Part shown: positions 11,490 through 23,220 of the stretch, piece by piece
Numbering within the stretch: the first letter of the stretch is position 1
Layout: each line of letters starts with the position of its first letter
DNA from: Dolomedes plantarius
Lineage: Eukaryota > Arthropoda > Arachnida > Araneae > Dolomedidae
Reading direction: 5' to 3'
Assembly (NCBI GenBank): GCA_907164885.2
Contig: OU015490.1
Location: 97,311,104 to 97,375,103, forward strand
Length of the DNA: 64,000 bases
Notes under the pieces: model-generated
The model's database searches: none
What the model saw: only the letters and a program-made list of their open reading frames with translations
What the model was told of the DNA's origin: nothing
Translations under genes and position numbers: made by a program

Positions 11490-14050
11490 ATGTTTCAGAT
11501 AATGCGAAGCAGATAAATTTATATTACTCTTTATGTTTTGGAAAGACAAGCATCTGAGTTAAACTCTAGAGAAATTTTACTACGCAGAAATGTAAAAGGC
11601 AAAAATTTTGGAATTGCTTGTCGTTAAAAGAAGTATTTTATGTACAACGTATGTCTTCAAATAAGAATGTTATGGGATCTCTATATCGCAGTGGTATTAT
11701 TTAATAGCCGTGTAATGATGCTAAAATTAAATCTTCTTTTGAGGATGCTTTAGCAAAAGTAGATAAATTAATTTTACTTTAAGTGTTTTGGAAATCAGAG
11801 TATCTCAGATACTACACAGAAGTATGGAAACTAAAAATTTTAGAATTGCTTGTCGTTAAAAGAATTATTTTATGCACAATGTATGTCTTAAGACTATGTT
11901 ATAGGATCTCTAAATCGTTGTGGTGTTATCTTACATCCGTGTAATGATGTTCAAATGGAATCCATTATGTTTTGTGTTGGGTATTTTCAAGTCGGGAATG
12001 TTTTAGAAAATTTGATCGGGATAGGTTGAGTGTGCCTTTTGTTTTTCTGTATTTTCATTTGTATCCTTTTTAGGATTGTATGTTTTCCTTTTTACTTCTA
12101 CGGAATCTTTCATTTATGGTGCGTTTAGCTCTAAGTGCAGTATTTCTGCTTATTTTCAATTGATTTGACTATCTGTTTCCATAGGGATCTCAGGGCCTGG
12201 AGATGTATTTTGGTTAGACCTGCATCCTATTCTGTAAGTTCCCCCTTGAGGTAACTAATTCGATTAAGCCTCCTGATGAAGAGACCGATCAGTTGCCTCG
12301 TTATATGGTTTAGTTTTTATACTGCTACAGAATCTTGCATTTACGGTGCGTTTAGCTCTAAGTGCAGGATGTCTGTTTACCTCGTTTGACTGTCAATGCA
12401 TTTTTCCTGTTATTTATTATCATTCCCAGTTGAATTATTTAAATTTTACTGGTTACAATCAGCACATGTGACGCATATCAATTAATTTCACTTTTTGTGT
12501 TTTTGAAATCCGAATTTCTGAGGTAAATTCTAAAGAAGTTTTACTACACAGAAATATGGAAGTAAACACTTTGGAATTGCTTGTTAAAAGAATTATTTAG
12601 TCTACAACGTATGTCTTAAGATTAGACTATGCTATTGGATCTCTAAACTATTCGGTTGTTATTTTACAGCCTTGTAATGATATTGAAATAACATCCATTA
12701 TGTATTTTATTGGGTATTTTGAAGTTGGAGATGTTTTAGCAAATGTGACGCAGATAAATTAATTTTACTTTTTGTGTTTTGGAAAGCCGAGTTTCGGAGT
12801 TTAATTCTAAAGAAGTTTTACTACACAGAAATATGGAAGCAAATGTTTTGGAATTGATTGTTAATGAACTATTTAGTGTACAACGTATATCTTAAAATAA
12901 GACTACGTAATGGGATCTCTAAGTCGCAGTGGTATTATTTTACAGCCTTGTAATGATGTTGAAATTAAATCCATTATGTATTTTGTTAGGTATTTTCAAG
13001 TTGGGGATGTTTTAGCTAATGTGAAGCAGATAAATTAATTTTACTTTTTGTGTTTTGGAAAGCCGAGTATATGAGTTAAATTCTAGAGAAGGTTTACTGC
13101 TCAGAAATGTGAAAGTAAACATTTAGGAATTGCTTGTTAAAAGAATTGTTTTGTGTACAATGCATGTCTTGATACAAGACTATGTTCTGGGATAGCTAAA
13201 TCGTTGTGGTATTATTTTACATCTGTGTAATGATGTTAGAATAAAATTCACTATGTATTGTGTTCGGTACTTTCAAGCTAGAGATGTTTTAGCAAATGTG
13301 AAGCAGATAAATTAATTTCACTTTTAATGTTTTGGAAAGTCGAGTATATGAGTTAAATTCCAGAGAAGGATTACTGCACAGAAATATGAAAGTAAACATT
13401 TAGGAATTGCTTGTTAAAATATTTAGTTTGTGTACAATTTATGTATTAATATTAGACTACGTTCTGGGATCTCTTAATTGCTGTGGTATTATTTTACATC
13501 CGTGTAATAATGTTAAAACGAAATCCATTATGCATTGTGTTGGGTATTTTCAAGTTGGGGAGATTTTAGCAAAAGTGACACAGATAAATTAATTTTACTT
13601 TTTGCGTTTTGGAAAGCCGAGTTTCTATGTTAAGTTCTAAAGAAGTTTTACTGCACAGACATATGGAAGTAAAATTTTTGGAATTGCTTGTTAAAAAGAA
13701 CTATTTAGTGTACAACATATGTCTTAAAATAAGACTACGTTATGGGATCTCTAAGTCACAGTGTTATTATTTTACAACCTTGTAATGATGTTGAAATGAA
13801 ATCCATTGTATATTTTGTTGGGTACTTTCAAGTTGGGGATGTATTAGCAAATGTGAAGCAGACAATTAAATTTTACTTTTAGTGTTTTTGAAAGCCAAGA
13901 AGATGAGTTAAATATTTTATGTACAACGTACATCATAAAATAAGAATACGCTATGGCTCCTTTGTCTCACGGTCGTATTACATTGCTACCTTGTAACGAT
14001 GTTAAAATTAACTTCATAGTGTATTTTTTTAGACATTGTCAAGTTGTTAA
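11490..14050 (+). repeat. ~277-bp satellite array with a non-homologous interruption
   Basis: 'gggatctctaa'-type motifs at about 12636, 12912, 13189, 13466 and 13744 give periods of 276-278. Flanking phases near 11674, 11903 and 13954 are shorter or decayed. Each unit contains 'gcagataaattaattt', 'tttggaaagccgag', 'actacacagaaatatg' and 'cttgtaatgatgtt'. The array is interrupted at about 12010-12460 by unrelated sequence. ORFs such as 13407-13592 read across units and are not genes. Confidence 0.9.
12010..12460 (+). repeat. Insert in the 277-bp satellite with its own ~230-bp duplication
   Basis: This segment lacks the satellite motifs. It contains 'ggtgcgtttagctctaagtg' twice (about 12119 and 12346), each preceded by a version of 'tactgctacagaatcttgca'. 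It may be an unrelated insert or a higher-order variant of the array. No terminal inverted repeats or TSD were found. Confidence 0.6.
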
Positions 14051-15236
14051 AAATAAAATGAATATTAGTCTAGTGATGATGTATCACATACAGTGCCAGA
14101 AATAAACCATTTTAATTTAAAGTAAAATTATGTATTTTGCTTGTTTTATGTATTGTTTAAATGTTTGTAGCAAAGATAAATTAATGAACAACTACGGTAT
14201 TTCAATTAATATTATTAAAACTTGAGACGTATTGTACATTAGTTTAACATTTCTGAAAATTAAAGAAAAAAACCCCTCTAAAAGGATTCATTTCCTAAGG
14301 CAAGATTAAACATCTTGTAGAATTCAATTTTTGAACTTATTTTTACGTTCATTAGGTGTTGGGAACATTATTAAACCTTACACGCATATTGATATGAATC
14401 TGTTTCAATTTTCAATAACTCATCATTAATAAGAAACTTTTACAATAACATAAAAAAATCAGAATATCAATTATTTTTTTCTGTTAATTTATTTTAGCGA
14501 AATTTTACGAAAGAAAAGACAACTAAAAGCTAGAAATAGAATGCTTAGTCGAAAGAATACATCATTGTATGGTGTTTAGATATGAATTCTTAAAAAAACA
14601 TATTTATTGAGAGTTGAGATTCTTAGTAGGTATTTAGGTGAAACAATAATCTTCTGTTAACAAATAACAGTACATTAAGGTTAAGACTGGGAATGATATT
14701 ATATGCGGTTACAGTTTCAGGGCGCAAACTAATAGAAGTGGACATGAATATTCTTGTTTAAGAACTTAAAAATTAAAGGAATCTTTAAATTAAAAGAAAA
14801 AAAATAGGCTAACCAAATGCAATTAAATTTTAGGATATCTGAAAAAAAAGAGCGAATAAAAAAATGTTTAAAAAACATTTTTTTTAGATATATATTTATT
14901 AATATTTTAAGAACACCGTATTATCACGTTTATGTTTACATTCGACCTTAGCATATTCTAAATATCATTTGATGTGCAGACTCCTTAAAAATAGCTGAAA
15001 GCTAAGTGCTGTAATGTTGGAGGAGCAAGGGCGAATGGACAACGCTTTTGTTTATTTTACTGCATTGCTCCGCAAACCAGCATGATCTTCAACTCAGGTA
15101 AAATGCCAGTAATCGTCTTCTCTATCATTCTCAAACTTTAAACACAATTTCCAAGCCCCATGAATTTCATATTCGCCCTTTCTATTCGAAACTCCTGATT
15201 TAGAAATATGAACTTACCTTGAGCTGAAATATATAT
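14051..15236. other. No supported feature
   Basis: A+T-rich sequence without recognised ORFs, repeats or RNA genes. Confidence 0.5.
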
Positions 15237-16012
15237 GCCGGGTAGTCATAAAAAAAAATTGCCGATATATGGACCTCTAGTGGCCGTAGTTGAACCTATC
15301 GAGATGGGATTTCAGTTATAGTTCTTTAGAGGTATGAGGTCGGAATTCTGTGAACGGCAACAACGTGGCGCTCACGGTTGCGGTAATTGGTACAGATACT
15401 CGAAATTTTCGAATGGCAACACCCACTTTTTCCAGTCGCAAAATGATCATCGCATGCGAAAACCCTAAATATCGTTGGAATGGTAGGCGTATCACAAAAA
15501 AAACGGACGCGTTATACACGCACAAATACAGCTCTGCGAACGGCCAAAAAAAACACGATCGGGGTGCACGGAGGAAATTTGCATATGACAGAGCTTTTTA
15601 TCTGTTTTCTACTCTGAATACCTGGCGAACGTGGTTGTGTGACTGGTGTCTTGCCTCTGTCATATGCAAATTCCTTCGTGCGCCAAGATCGTGTTTTTGT
15701 TGGCCGTTTGCAGAGATGTTTTTTGTGAGTGCATAACGTGTCCGTTTTTCTGTGATACACGTACCGTTCCAACTGTCGTTAGGGTTTTCGCATGCGCTGA
15801 GCATTTTGCGACGGGAAAAAGTGGGCATTGTCATTCGAAAATTTCGAGTTTCAGTACCTATAACCGTAACCGTGAGCGCCACTTTGTTCCCATTCACAGA
15901 ATCCCGAGCACATACCTTTGAATAACTATATCTGAAATCTCATCTCGCTAGGTTGAATGGAACGACCGCTAGAAGTCCATATATCAGCAAAGTTGTTTAT
16001 GACCACCCAGTA
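15237..16012. mobile_element. Fold-back (long-TIR) transposable element
   Basis: The left arm, about 15237-15593, is the inverted complement of the right arm, about 15655-16012, leaving a central loop of about 60 bp. Outer ends are GGGTAGTCATAAA... and ...TTTATGACCACCC; inner ends are 'gcatatgacagag' and 'ctctgtcatatgc'. As a result, nearly the same ~80-residue ORF appears on opposite strands (15350 forward, 15897 reverse). That is a mirror effect, not two genes. Flanking TA dinucleotides and GGGTGGTCATAAA-like ends are compatible with a Tc1/mariner-type non-autonomous element, but that is inference. Confidence 0.85.
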
Positions 16013-16384
16013 TATACAATGAAACCTTACTTTACTGAAATATCCAGAAATACATAAATACGATCTGTTTGATTTTTTTTTAAATTTTTAACATAATTGA
16101 TGTACCCTTAAGTGGTGAAGCAGTACATAACAGAAATAATGAACACTGAACTTGTGTGGTGGATCCATATATGATATTTTTTTTCCTTTGATCTTTTTAC
16201 TGAATCCAACACTTTTTAGAACAATACAAACTACAGAGATTCACTTTTTACTGAAATATATAAAACAGGAATATAGAAGTCGCTAGTATGTGGCAGTCAC
16301 TGGTAGCAGATAATTAAAGGAGTAATTTTATATACCAAAAAACCAAAGCACATTATCAACATTTAACAATGAAAAATAGAATAA
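16013..16384. other. No supported feature
   Basis: A+T-rich spacer between the fold-back element and the Helitron end. Nothing was recognised. Confidence 0.5.
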
Positions 16385-16766
16385 TCTCTATACAGTCGAA
16401 CCCCGTTATAACGAACTTCAAGGGACCAAAGATTTGGTTCGCTATATCCGGTGGTTCGCTATATCCGAACCGTTAAGAAAAATGTTCACAAAATGTATAA
16501 CTCATTAGTTGCTATGTGTATTCAATAATGATGTATTAAAAAACGATAAAATCTATTAAAAATGACCATTAATGAATTAAATTGACTAAAATCGATAACA
16601 TTAAACTGATATAATACTAATTAAACTAATTAAAAATGAAAGACAAATGGATATAAATTCATTTTACCTTTAATTCTTTCTCACTGTTTTGTTACAGAAA
16701 TAATCGGTAATCTTCTACTGACGTGATACCGATTTCAAAAACATATGAATTTCTTTGTCCAGTGCG

Positions 16767-18191
16767 TCAAATGACTGCAACACTCTTTCTTCCACTGTTT
16801 GTGTGGAAAAAAAACTTATTAATTACACGCATTGCTGCTGTAGCATCTAAGATGGTGGGAATTTCATCATTTATGTGCTCCTCTTCATCAGCATCAGATG
16901 CAGAATCTTCGATTTCAGAATGATTCATTTTAATTTCTTCCACAATATCTTCATCAGTCGGATTTTCGCATGTAATGATTTCATCATCAAATGTTTCGAA
17001 CAATTGCATGTCACAATACGAGAATGAGGAAATATTGTGATTTTCTACCCACATCGCGATAGGTAAATCTTCACCATCATCTTCTTCAACATTCTTTGCT
17101 AGGCCAGCATGTTGAAAACATTTTCTAATTGTAGAATCTGTAACAAGCCGCCAAGATTTTTCGAGCATTATAAGTGCATCAAGAAGAGAAGCGTCACATT
17201 TTACATTTTTATCATATCCTTCTAAAATTCGTAAAATGAGCTGCTTCCTGTAATGACATTTAAGGCTTCTGATGACACCCTGGTCCATAGGCTGTACTAC
17301 AGAAGTTGCATTCGGGGGAAAGAGTATAATTCTAATCGATTGTAACTGTTTATCGTTTTTGTGTGCACTACAATTGTCAAGCAGAAGTATAATTTTCCGT
17401 TTTTTAGCTGTAAGTTCACGATCCCACTTTCGCAGTTCTTTTTCGAACAGTTCCTTAGTCATCCACGCCTTACGGTTGGCTTCATAAGAAACAGGAAGCC
17501 GTTTGATATTTTTGAAGCATCTGGGGTGTTTAGATATTCCAATTACTAGAAGCTTACGACGTTCAGTTCCACTCATATTGGCACACACAAGAAATGTGAT
17601 TCTGTCTTTCGACAATTTTCAGCCATTGCATTTCTCTCCATTAAATTTTAATGTCTGGTTTGGTGTCATCTTGTAAAGCAGTGCAGCTTCATCAGCATTA
17701 AATATGTCATTCTCGTCATATTCACTAGAGATGTCATTCCAAATATTTTCTTTCCACGTATCGATGTTGGATGTTGAAACATCTCCCGATTCTGCGACAA
17801 TTTTTCCGGAAGATATGTTGTTCCGCTTCTTGAATCTGTCTAACCATCCATTAGAACACGAAAATGGTATTCCAAATTTACTGGCAAATTCATCAGCTTT
17901 TGACTGAAGCATTTGCCCAGAAATTGGTACATTTTGGCTTCTTTGAATGCTGAACCATTTTAATAAAGCTTCTTCCACTTCTTGATGGTCAGCTTTTCTT
18001 AATTTTTTTGGGGAGTTCAAATTTTTCTCGAAAGCAGAAAGTATGCTTTCTCTGTTTTTCCATATTGTTCCAACTGTAGATTTCAATAAATCTTTTTTTC
18101 GGCAAATGTCAACTTGGCTACTTCCATTTTGTATTTCTCTTATGATATTTACTTTTTCTTCGATGCAGAATGCTTTACGCTTGCTCGACAT
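16767..18191 (-). pseudogene. Tigger transposase, one in-frame stop
   Basis: A reading frame of 474 codon positions is broken by one in-frame TGA (17619-17621) after residue 190, with no frameshift. The N-terminal part has the CENP-B/pogo helix-turn-helix (about residues 5-55: KVNIIREIQNG...STVGTIWKN) and a second Tc5-type HTH region (about 70-125: ALLKWFSIQRSQ...NGWLDRFKKR). The DDE catalytic domain follows, with NADEAALLYK holding the first Asp, LLLDNCSAH the second and QPMDQGVIRSL the third; spacing between the last two is 30 residues (DD30D). All three catalytic acids are present. The stop stands where relatives usually have Gly in a GGKLSKDR-like segment, consistent with a single substitution. 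The C-terminus is an acidic tail, as is common in Tigger. The start is the ATG at 18191. It cuts and pastes its own element at TA sites. Confidence 0.93.
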
Positions 18192-18446
18192 GATGTACCT
18201 AATGATTTCTTAAAAACGAATTTTTAACTTGTGATAAACACTCAAATAGGTGATTTAGATGAAATGACTTCCCTTCCACCTTCGTGTGGAAATGAATCTT
18301 CCGGCTCGACCCTGAGCTGACCTTTCCCCTTCTTCTCGGGTGCGCGTATACTATACTGTTCATGCTTTTACTTGTTCTCCTCGAGCGTTTGGTGAACCTT
18401 TCCCCTCCCCTCCCTCCTCTTACTGTGGTTTCGCTTACCGAATTAC

Positions 18447-18852
18447 TGGTGGGATTACAACTGCAGAGTGGCTATCGTAATGGTGTATATACATTGGTGC
18501 AGAGTTCTCTGCCTGTGCCTTGGGGAATCCAGTGATTTATGTTCACTCTGTACTCTGTACTATGCGTGGATCGCCTCCTCTGGCGGTCCATCAAAGAAAG
18601 GGCGGGGGGTCAGCGGGTCAAATGGTGTCGATCGGGGTCGGGGGAGATACCAGATCAAAGAGCGGGAATGGGGGTGGTTCTAAATACCGTATCTAATGTT
18701 ACCGTGACTAATGTGATGACAGGAGTCGGGGGTCTGCAGGCAGAGAACTCTGCACCAATCTATATGCGCTATAAAAGGGAAAGAATTCAGATGTTTCTAC
18801 CCTTGAATAAACAGACTTATCGCTGATTTACTCCGTGTTTCACCAGCTGACA
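18447..18852 (+). repeat. G+C-rich insert with perfect 23-bp inverted repeat and LTR-like signals
   Basis: Within the Tigger leader, 18493-18515 and 18737-18759 are perfect inverted repeats (core gcagagttctctgc). Downstream lie TATAAAAGG (18770) and AATAAA (18806). The TATA-then-polyadenylation order and the TG...CA-type ends suggest a solo LTR, but no TSD was found and the boundaries are guesses. It may instead be part of this Tigger family's own leader. The ORFs inside have no recognisable motif. Confidence 0.35.
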
Positions 18853-19789
18853 TACATTTCCATATGAAATCAGAGTCGAAGTCATGTTTTCACAACTGCG
18901 GAAAAATTAAAAAAAAAAATAAAAATCAGTCGACTGAAAAAAATGGTTCGTTATAGCCGATTCTTAACATTTCGGAGGTTCGCTATAAAAGGGTAAATTA
19001 GCATTAAATAGAATAGGAAAACGGCGGGACCAAAAATTTCGTTCGTTATATCCGGGAGTTCGTTATATCCCAGGTTCGCTATAACGGGGTTCGACTGTAT
19101 ATAAAACAGTTCCGTAACTGCCTGATTGACAGATAAAGCACAGACCAAACCGCTAGACCCAAAGGGATAAAATTTTGCTTGGCGGTTCTTCTTATAGTGT
19201 AGAGGTGCACAACAGACAGATTTTTGAAAAAAAGTCTTCTTAGATTTTTCAAAATTAAATTTTTAAGCTGATTTTGTAACTTTTTTAAAGTTTGCATTTA
19301 AAATAATAATCTGAGGGTTATAAAATTTCTATTACAAGAAAGATCATAAAATTTTCTTTTAAATAAAATCTTTTTTCGAATCTTTACCTCCATTTTCTGA
19401 TTTTTGGTGAATTTTTAAAGATTATTTTTTAGAATTTAATTTATTAAATGCTGACCCCATGGTTTCCTTTTCTTTTTGAGATATTTTAAATTAATTTTGT
19501 ATTACGTGCATAACAACGGAATAAATTGACAAAAAATATTAAAATACGGTAAAAGATAAAATTAAACCACTAGATTAATTGAGATGGAATTTTTTAAGAA
19601 TTTAATTCAGATTAGTTTGTTTTATGGATATTAAACATACGAATTAAATGCATACATTGACCATTGTATTTAATTTGAATATTTTCTTACACATTATTTT
19701 GTCTATAAAAATATCCGTTACGATTTTGTTATAAATATATTTACTTATTTATTTATTTTTTTTTTTGGGGGGGGGGGCATTAATTGCAT

Positions 19790-20019
19790 GCTTTTTTTTT
19801 TCCAAATGCGGAGGCACTTGTCGCGAAGACATTCGCCTATAATTCACCGTAGTTTTGCTGGCCATTATATTATGGGGGCTCCATATAGGTAGACCAGCAT
19901 TGCCCTCTATGAAGGTACGATACAAACGGAAGCATTTTAGTGGCGCTTCGCCAGGATTCGATCTGAGCACGCTCAGCACCGAAAACCAGCACGCTTTACC
20001 ACAAGGCCGCCACGGCTCC
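19790..20019 (-). repeat. tRNA-derived SINE family B, copy 1, with 10-bp TSD
   Basis: Read on the minus strand, it starts GGAGCCGTGGCGGCCTTGTGG, a tRNA-like head with an A-box-like gtggcggccttgtgg and a B-box-like agatcgaatcc. It ends in an A-tail (the T-run at 19791-19801). TTAATTGCAT flanks it on both sides (19780-19789 and 20020-20029), a clean target-site duplication. It lies inside Helitron copy A. Confidence 0.88.
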
Positions 20020-20089
20020 TTAATTGCATACATTGACCATTGCATTTAATTTGAATGTACTCCGTAGCGGAGCACGGGCTTTAAGCTAG

Positions 20090-21030
20090 TTAATACATAA
20101 ATTTAACTTTGAAAATACGACTCTTGCAAGTAAAAGAATAACATTGATACCGAAAATTACGAAGCAAAACACTTAAAAACGATTCCAGAAGAATACTTTT
20201 TTCTGCAACTCTCGTACAGAGTCATCATAGTTGCCACGCAACTCCTTCAAAACGTGAAATACAAATATTTTTAAATGTGATCTGCAGCGGGATTCGGCTG
20301 CAGACTTGCGATCTCTACAGGATCGCAACTGATCATAGAATAAAAAGATATTTTTCCTACATTTGGATGAAATGCGTGACACGAATATTTAAAAAGATGC
20401 AGATAAGAAAATATGGAACTCAAACTAATAAAATGTATTTTCAAGAAAACTCTCGTCAATGTGGTTGCTTGTGACTTATTATCGGTTCAATAAATGAATG
20501 TGCTATAGCCCAATGCAAAGAAAAATAGTTTACTACCATTCTAACTAACGGCAGAATTAAAGATAGCTTTGCAAATCCCCTTAATTTCCCAACCATAACA
20601 AAATATCCTTTATGATATAGCTTAAATAAAGGCTTCCCTTAGCAATTAACTCATTCCCTGGCAAGACGATTTGGAGTAGGAGTCTTTTTCATGCCATTTG
20701 CCCTAAAATTGGTATACATTCATTCTCATGATTTAATATGAGGAAATTACCTATATTTCGCTTTTTATAAGATGAAAATTTATTTATTAGTAGAGGAAAT
20801 ATTTGAAGCACTGAAGGGCACAATACTTCAAAAAAATATCATTTGATATTTAAAAAAATTATACAATATACCTTTAGTTTTTTTCCCCATTAGGTACGGT
20901 GAAAACGTCGTCCATATTTGTAAAAGATGCACAATTTGGGAGTTTTAATAATTGATGTAAGAACAGTAAATGACAAGTGATATTAATTTGTGAAAGTTTA
21001 AATGCTCTTGCACGCGTCAGTTTACTCGTT
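20090..21030. other. No supported gene
   Basis: Overlapping short ORFs on both strands at 20173-20474 share no motif with a known family and are treated as chance. Confidence 0.45.
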
Positions 21031-21192
21031 TTCTAAATTAGAGGTGCGCAAATTGTGGCTTGCGACAGAGGGATCGTAAAAATAAATAAATAAATAAATA
21101 AAAGGAGGATTGTGGAGAATAATCAGTATCATTTCATTATTTAACTAAATATATGACTAAAATTTTCCATATTTAAATATTTTAATATTTAT

Positions 21193-21560
21193 TATGGGTT
21201 AGATCTGGGAAGCGAGGTGGCCATGCAACTGGAATAAAGCGACTGATGACCTCTCTTCTGTAAAGCGATGACAATACAGATTCCGCACCAATCTTTATAG
21301 CCCAAAATACTGGAGCTGCTGTCGACTGCGTAGTCATGAATTTGCATTTTGATGTTTTACTTGCGTTTTATGCAAATTATCGGGTGCGCCGACAACAACA
21401 GCTCCATATCTTCCCCTATCGGAGACTTTTGGAACTTTTTTCCATGGAAACTCTTTCCCGTGTCGTCCTTAGTCCCTCTATAAATTTCGGTGGAATTCCG
21501 GCTGATAGATCGCGCTACAGGGGGCTCTGAGTGGTATCAGTTTTAAAAAAAATCTCCCTG
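21193..21560 (-). pseudogene. Truncated Tc1/mariner-superfamily transposase relic inside hAT
   Basis: On the minus strand the segment begins 'cagggagattttttttaaaa' at 21560 next to TA, a terminal repeat like those of other mariner-type copies here. Translation near its 3' limit gives VISRFIPVAWPPRFPDLTHN, matching the '...AWPPRSPDLTP' segment just before the last catalytic Asp of DDE_3-type transposases. The sequence breaks off there and the left terminal repeat is missing. It is dead and probably inserted into the hAT. Confidence 0.65.
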
Positions 21561-21680
21561 TATATGCCTAAAATATTCCCATACTTAATTTTTTTAATAT
21601 TTTTACTTAAACGTTTTTATAACAAAAAAATATGATATGATATTGTTATACAAGGTGTGAAACACTTTTGCAATTTTATG

Positions 21681-21830
21681 CTTACCTTGCTTCTATTCGA
21701 TACTACCTATCTTTGTGAGACTGAGTTTTCCAAAATTAGTTACTATAAAAAGCATACAACGATTAAGACATAACACGAACAATGATATAAGAGTAGGACT
21801 TTCAAATATTTCAAAAAATATTGAATAAAT
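21681..21830 (+). pseudogene. hAT transposase C-terminal dimerisation domain, fragment
   Basis: One frame reads LLLFDTTYLCETEFSKISYY up to a TAA at 21771. A shifted frame continues RHNTNNDIRVGLSN. Together they match the conserved hAT C-terminal (hATC) dimerisation motif, LPFATTYLCE.GFS...IKTK.RNRL..D.R.ALS. There is a frameshift between the halves and no upstream DDE core. It is on the same strand as the element's left-to-right orientation and close to its 3' satellite. Confidence 0.75.
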
Positions 21831-21989
21831 ATTATTCGATGTCTATGATTTCTCTTCTGATTCTTTTTCTCTATTTTAGTTTTACATAAATAAATGAATG
21901 TTATAATTTTCAATGTTTTATTATGAATCTTGTAGTTTTGAAATCTTAATCTTTTTTTTAAAATTTTAATTTTCTTTATTTTTACATAA

Positions 21990-23220
21990 ACAAAATACAA
22001 AATAAGCTTAGAAGGTAAGAACGTAATAAGATTACGAAGAAGGTTTTTTTAATTGTTATTATGCAAAGTTAATATATACCCACAATCTACAGTTCATTGA
22101 TTTTAAAAATAGATTATCAAATTTTCTTCTGAGCATTTTCCTAATTTTCAAAAAAATGCTACTAAAACGAGCGTAGAAGGTAAAATGATTACGTAAGAAG
22201 ATTAAGTAGATGGTTTTTAAAATTGTTACTATGAAAAAATGATGTATACGCCCAATCTACATTTCATTAATTTTAAAAATAGTTTAAGAAAATGTTTTGT
22301 GAAAATTTTCCTAATTTTCAAACAAAAAATTGCTACTAAAACAAGTGTAGAAGGTATAAAGATTACGCAAGAAGATTACATAGAAAGTTTTTTTTTTATT
22401 ATTGTTATTATGCCAAGTTAATATATACGTACAATCTACAGTTCATTGATTTTGAAAATTGTTCTTCAAAATTTTTTTGTGAATATTTTCCTATTCTTCA
22501 AGAAAAATAAATAATTACTACTAAAACAAACATAGGAGGTAAAAATACTAATCAAGAAGATTACGTAGAAGGTTTTTTTTATTGTTATTATGCTCAGTTC
22601 AACATACTCAGTTATACACGCACAATCTACAGTTGATTGCTTTTAAAAATAGTTTATCAACATTTTTTTGTGAACTTTTTCCTAACTTTAAAAAACAATT
22701 TGCTACTAAAACAAGCGTAGTAGGTAAAAAGATTACGTAAGAAAATTACGTAGAAGGTTTTTTTACTATTATTATGTAAAGTTAATAAATACGCACATTG
22801 ATTTGAAAAATAGTTTCTGAAAATTTTTTTGTGATCATTTTCCTAATTTTCAAAAAAAAAAATTGCTACTAAAATAAGCGTAGAAGTTAAAAAGATTACG
22901 CAAGAAGATTACGTAGAAAGCTTTTTTTTATTTTTATAATGCCCAGTTAATATAAGTACAATCTACAGTTCATTGATTTGAAAAATAGTCTATCATAATT
23001 TTTTGTGAGCATTTTCCTAATTTTCAAATAAAAAAATTGCTACTAAAACAAGCGTAGAAGGTAAAAAGATTGCGTAAGAAGATTACGTAGAAGATTTTTT
23101 TATTGTTATTATGCCGAGTTAATATATACTCACAATCTACAATTCATAGATTTGAAAAATAGTTTATCACAATATTTTGTGATCATTTTCTTAATTTTCC
23201 CCAAAAAATATTGCTACCAC
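21990..23220 (+). repeat. ~175-bp tandem array inside the hAT element, about 7 units
   Basis: 'tgctactaaaac' recurs at about 22157, 22331, 22515 (as ttactactaaaac), 22701, 22864, 23038 and 23212. Each unit also contains 'agattacgtagaaggttttt', 'ttgttattatg', 'cacaatctacagttcattga' and 'tttttgtgagcattttccta'. Spacing is 163-186 bp. It lies wholly between the transposase relic and the right end of the hAT. Confidence 0.9.

Larger units (their letters stand above)
16393..19097 (-). mobile_element. Tigger (pogo/Tc1-mariner superfamily) DNA transposon, 2705 bp
   Basis: The terminal inverted repeats CAGTCGAACCCCGTTATAAC (left) and its complement ending 'ggttcgactg' (right) are flanked by TA on both sides. 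Each end carries further subterminal copies of ttcgctata-like motifs ('ggttcgctatatccg'), probably transposase-binding sites. The transposase is encoded on the minus strand. The insertion lies 8 bp inside the 5' end of Helitron copy A, so Tigger arrived later. Similarity between the two ends and the single stop in the ORF suggest a relatively recent insertion. Confidence 0.95.
16385..20089 (+). mobile_element. Helitron-type element (copy A), interrupted by Tigger and a SINE
   Basis: Removing the Tigger at 16393-19097 joins 'tctctata' to 'taaaacagttccgtaactg', giving a 5' end that starts with TC after an A. Copy B at 37433 starts the same way. The 3' end has a G+C-rich hairpin (ccgtagcggagcacgg, near 20061-20078) followed by CTAG at 20086-20089 and then T. 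This is the hairpin-CTRR|T signature of Helitrons. No Rep/helicase ORF is present, so it is non-autonomous. A SINE sits inside at 19790-20019. Related ends lie at 41533 and 62316 on the minus strand. Confidence 0.7.

Noticed and set aside
15350..15897. Two similar ~80-100-residue ORFs on opposite strands
   Set aside because: They are mirror translations of the two arms of one inverted repeat and have no recognisable domain.
18468..18826. Two plus-strand ORFs in the Tigger leader
   Set aside because: They overlap in different frames, contain Arg/Gly-rich G+C-driven sequence and have no recognisable domain.
21990..23220. Regularly spaced repeats that might suggest a CRISPR array
   Set aside because: Units are ~175 bp, diverged along their whole length, without short identical repeats and unique spacers. 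The setting is a eukaryotic transposon.
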